Assembly: GCA_963854565.1 (NCBI GenBank)
Contig: CAWKZT010000112.1
Coordinates: 1 to 5,899, forward strand
Origin: CAWKZT01 sp963854565
GTDB taxonomy: Bacteria > Actinomycetota > Acidimicrobiia > Acidimicrobiales > JAHEJN01
DNA length: 5,899 nucleotides
Direction of reading: 5' to 3'
The notes beneath the pieces were generated by a model. That model worked only from the letters and a program-made list of their open reading frames with translations, was not told where the DNA came from and did no database searches. Shown piece after piece: positions 5,003 through 5,899 of the stretch. Both the position numbers and the translations under genes were made by a program. The stretch's first letter is position 1. Each line of letters starts with the position of its first letter.

Positions 5003-5899
5003 ATGGATGTTTCCTCATCATCTGGTCGCTCGACTTACGATGCCAACGTAGCCAACGCAGCTGTTCGCGATGTGCCGTTCGAAACAATGTCAGGTGTGCC
5101 GGTTGACACGATCTATGGCGATGGCCCCTACCCGGGGGAGTACCCGTACACCCGGGGTGTGTACCCCACGATGTATCGGTCCCGCCTTTGGACGATGCGG
5201 ATGTTTGCCGGTTTTGGTACTGCGAAGGACACTAACGAGCGATTTAAAGAACTGTTGCGACACGGCGGAACCGGACTTTCGACGGCTTTCGACATGCCCA
5301 CACTTATGGGACGCGACTCTGATAGCGAGTGGGCCTTCGGCGAAGTGGGTCGCGCGGGGGTAGCTATTGACACGCTGGGCGATATGACCGATCTTTTTGC
5401 CGATATCGATCTGTCGAAGGTGTCGACGTCGATGACCATCAATGGTCCCGCCGCAACAATCCTGGCGATGTATATCGCTGTTGCCGAGGATGGGGGTGTC
5501 GCCCGCAAGGATCTCGCGGGAACTATCCAAAACGACATCCTCAAGGAATATCAGGCCCAGAAGGAGTACATCTACCCGCCACGACCATCGATGCGAATCG
5601 TCACCGACATGGTTAAATTTACGACCGCGGAGATGCCACGGTGGCATCCGGTATCTATCTCCGGTTACCACATCCGCGAAGCCGGTTCCACCGCCGCACA
5701 GGAGCTGGCCTTCACCTTGGCCAACGGCTTTGCCTACGTTGAGGCGGCGGTAGCCCAAGGCCTAGATGTCAATGACTTCGGGAAGCGGCTTAGCTTCTTC
5801 TTCAATGCCCACAATGACTTTTTTGAAGAGATAGGCAAACTCCGGGCGGCGCGCAGAATCTGGGCCCGGTGGATGAAAGAACGGTATGGCGCCACCGAT
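5003..5899 (+). CDS. B12-dependent acyl-CoA mutase large subunit, isobutyryl-CoA mutase-like (3' end outside window)
   Basis: An open frame from ATG 5003 gives 299 residues to the window edge. It is the substrate-binding TIM-barrel domain of the methylmalonyl-CoA mutase family, which performs radical carbon-skeleton rearrangements with adenosylcobalamin. Family blocks are YPYTRGVYPTMY (47-58), LWTMRMFAGFGT (62-73), GLSTAFDMPTLMGRDSD (91-107), GTIQNDILKEY (173-183) and SGYHIREAGST (220-230), with the active-site Tyr222-His223 pair. Phe68 sits where methylmalonyl-CoA mutase has Tyr89 (P. shermanii numbering), and Gln186 where it has Arg207. That Phe/Gln pair is typical of isobutyryl-CoA mutase, which interconverts isobutyryl-CoA and n-butyryl-CoA. 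The N-terminus has no B12 or GTPase domain, so it is not the fused IcmF. It needs a separate small cobalamin-binding subunit or domain, not visible here. Roughly 220-260 residues are missing. Ethylmalonyl-CoA mutase is less likely because the Arg is absent. Confidence 0.88.
   Translation, partial: MDVSSSSGRSTYDANVANAAVRDVPFETMSGVPVDTIYGDGPYPGEYPYTRGVYPTMYRSRLWTMRMFAGFGTAKDTNERFKELLRHGGTGLSTAFDMPTLMGRDSDSEWAFGEVGRAGVAIDTLGDMTDLFADIDLSKVSTSMTINGPAATILAMYIAVAEDGGVARKDLAGTIQNDILKEYQAQKEYIYPPRPSMRIVTDMVKFTTAEMPRWHPVSISGYHIREAGSTAAQELAFTLANGFAYVEAAVAQGLDVNDFGKRLSFFFNAHNDFFEEIGKLRAARRIWARWMKERYGATD

Noticed and set aside
5090..5758. 222-codon minus-strand open frame opposite the mutase gene
   Set aside because: The plus strand encodes an uninterrupted, clearly recognisable mutase through the same bases.

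Overview
This is a 5.9 kb catabolic segment with every recognisable gene on the + strand. It reads as an uncultured or environmental actinobacterium. The reasons are a moderately high GC content, genes packed with 1 to 9 nt gaps or overlaps, a PaaA to PaaE set typical of aerobic phenylacetate degraders, a B12-dependent acyl-CoA mutase that most resembles actinobacterial large subunits, and a -10 element placed for leaderless transcription. An acidimicrobial-type actinobacterium would fit, but the sequence does not fix the taxon.

Layout. (1) 1-227: the last 74 residues of a haloalkane dehalogenase, carrying the catalytic Asp and His. (2) 237-1247: a complete 336-residue Fe(II)/2-oxoglutarate-type dioxygenase of the isopenicillin N synthase fold, 9 nt downstream. 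(3) 1248-1378: a 131 nt spacer holding a small inverted repeat and a strong ribosome binding site. (4) 1379-4920: five overlapping genes, paaA-paaB-paaC-paaD-paaE, complete and intact, encoding the phenylacetyl-CoA 1,2-epoxidase and its maturation and reductase proteins. (5) 4921-5002: an 82 nt spacer with a probable extended -10 promoter. (6) 5003-5899 and beyond: the first 299 residues of a B12-dependent acyl-CoA mutase large subunit, cut by the window edge.

How the parts work together. PaaE passes electrons from NAD(P)H through FAD and a plant-type [2Fe-2S] centre to the di-iron oxygenase PaaA. PaaC is its structural partner, PaaB is a small subunit, and PaaD helps deliver Fe-S or iron. 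The product is ring-1,2-epoxyphenylacetyl-CoA, which the usual pathway isomerises, opens and beta-oxidises to acetyl-CoA and succinyl-CoA. None of those later genes (paaG, paaZ, paaJ, paaH, paaF) nor the ligase paaK is in the window. The mutase carries the Phe/Gln active-site pair of isobutyryl-CoA mutase rather than the Tyr/Arg pair of methylmalonyl-CoA mutase, so it probably rearranges a branched monocarboxylic acyl-CoA. The upstream dehalogenase and dioxygenase look like a separate two-gene unit for small or halogenated organic substrates.

No tRNA, rRNA, CRISPR array, insertion sequence or clear rho-independent terminator was seen. No undescribed system is evident. The most notable points are the mutase specificity residues, its leaderless promoter, and the unusual neighbours of the epoxidase operon.
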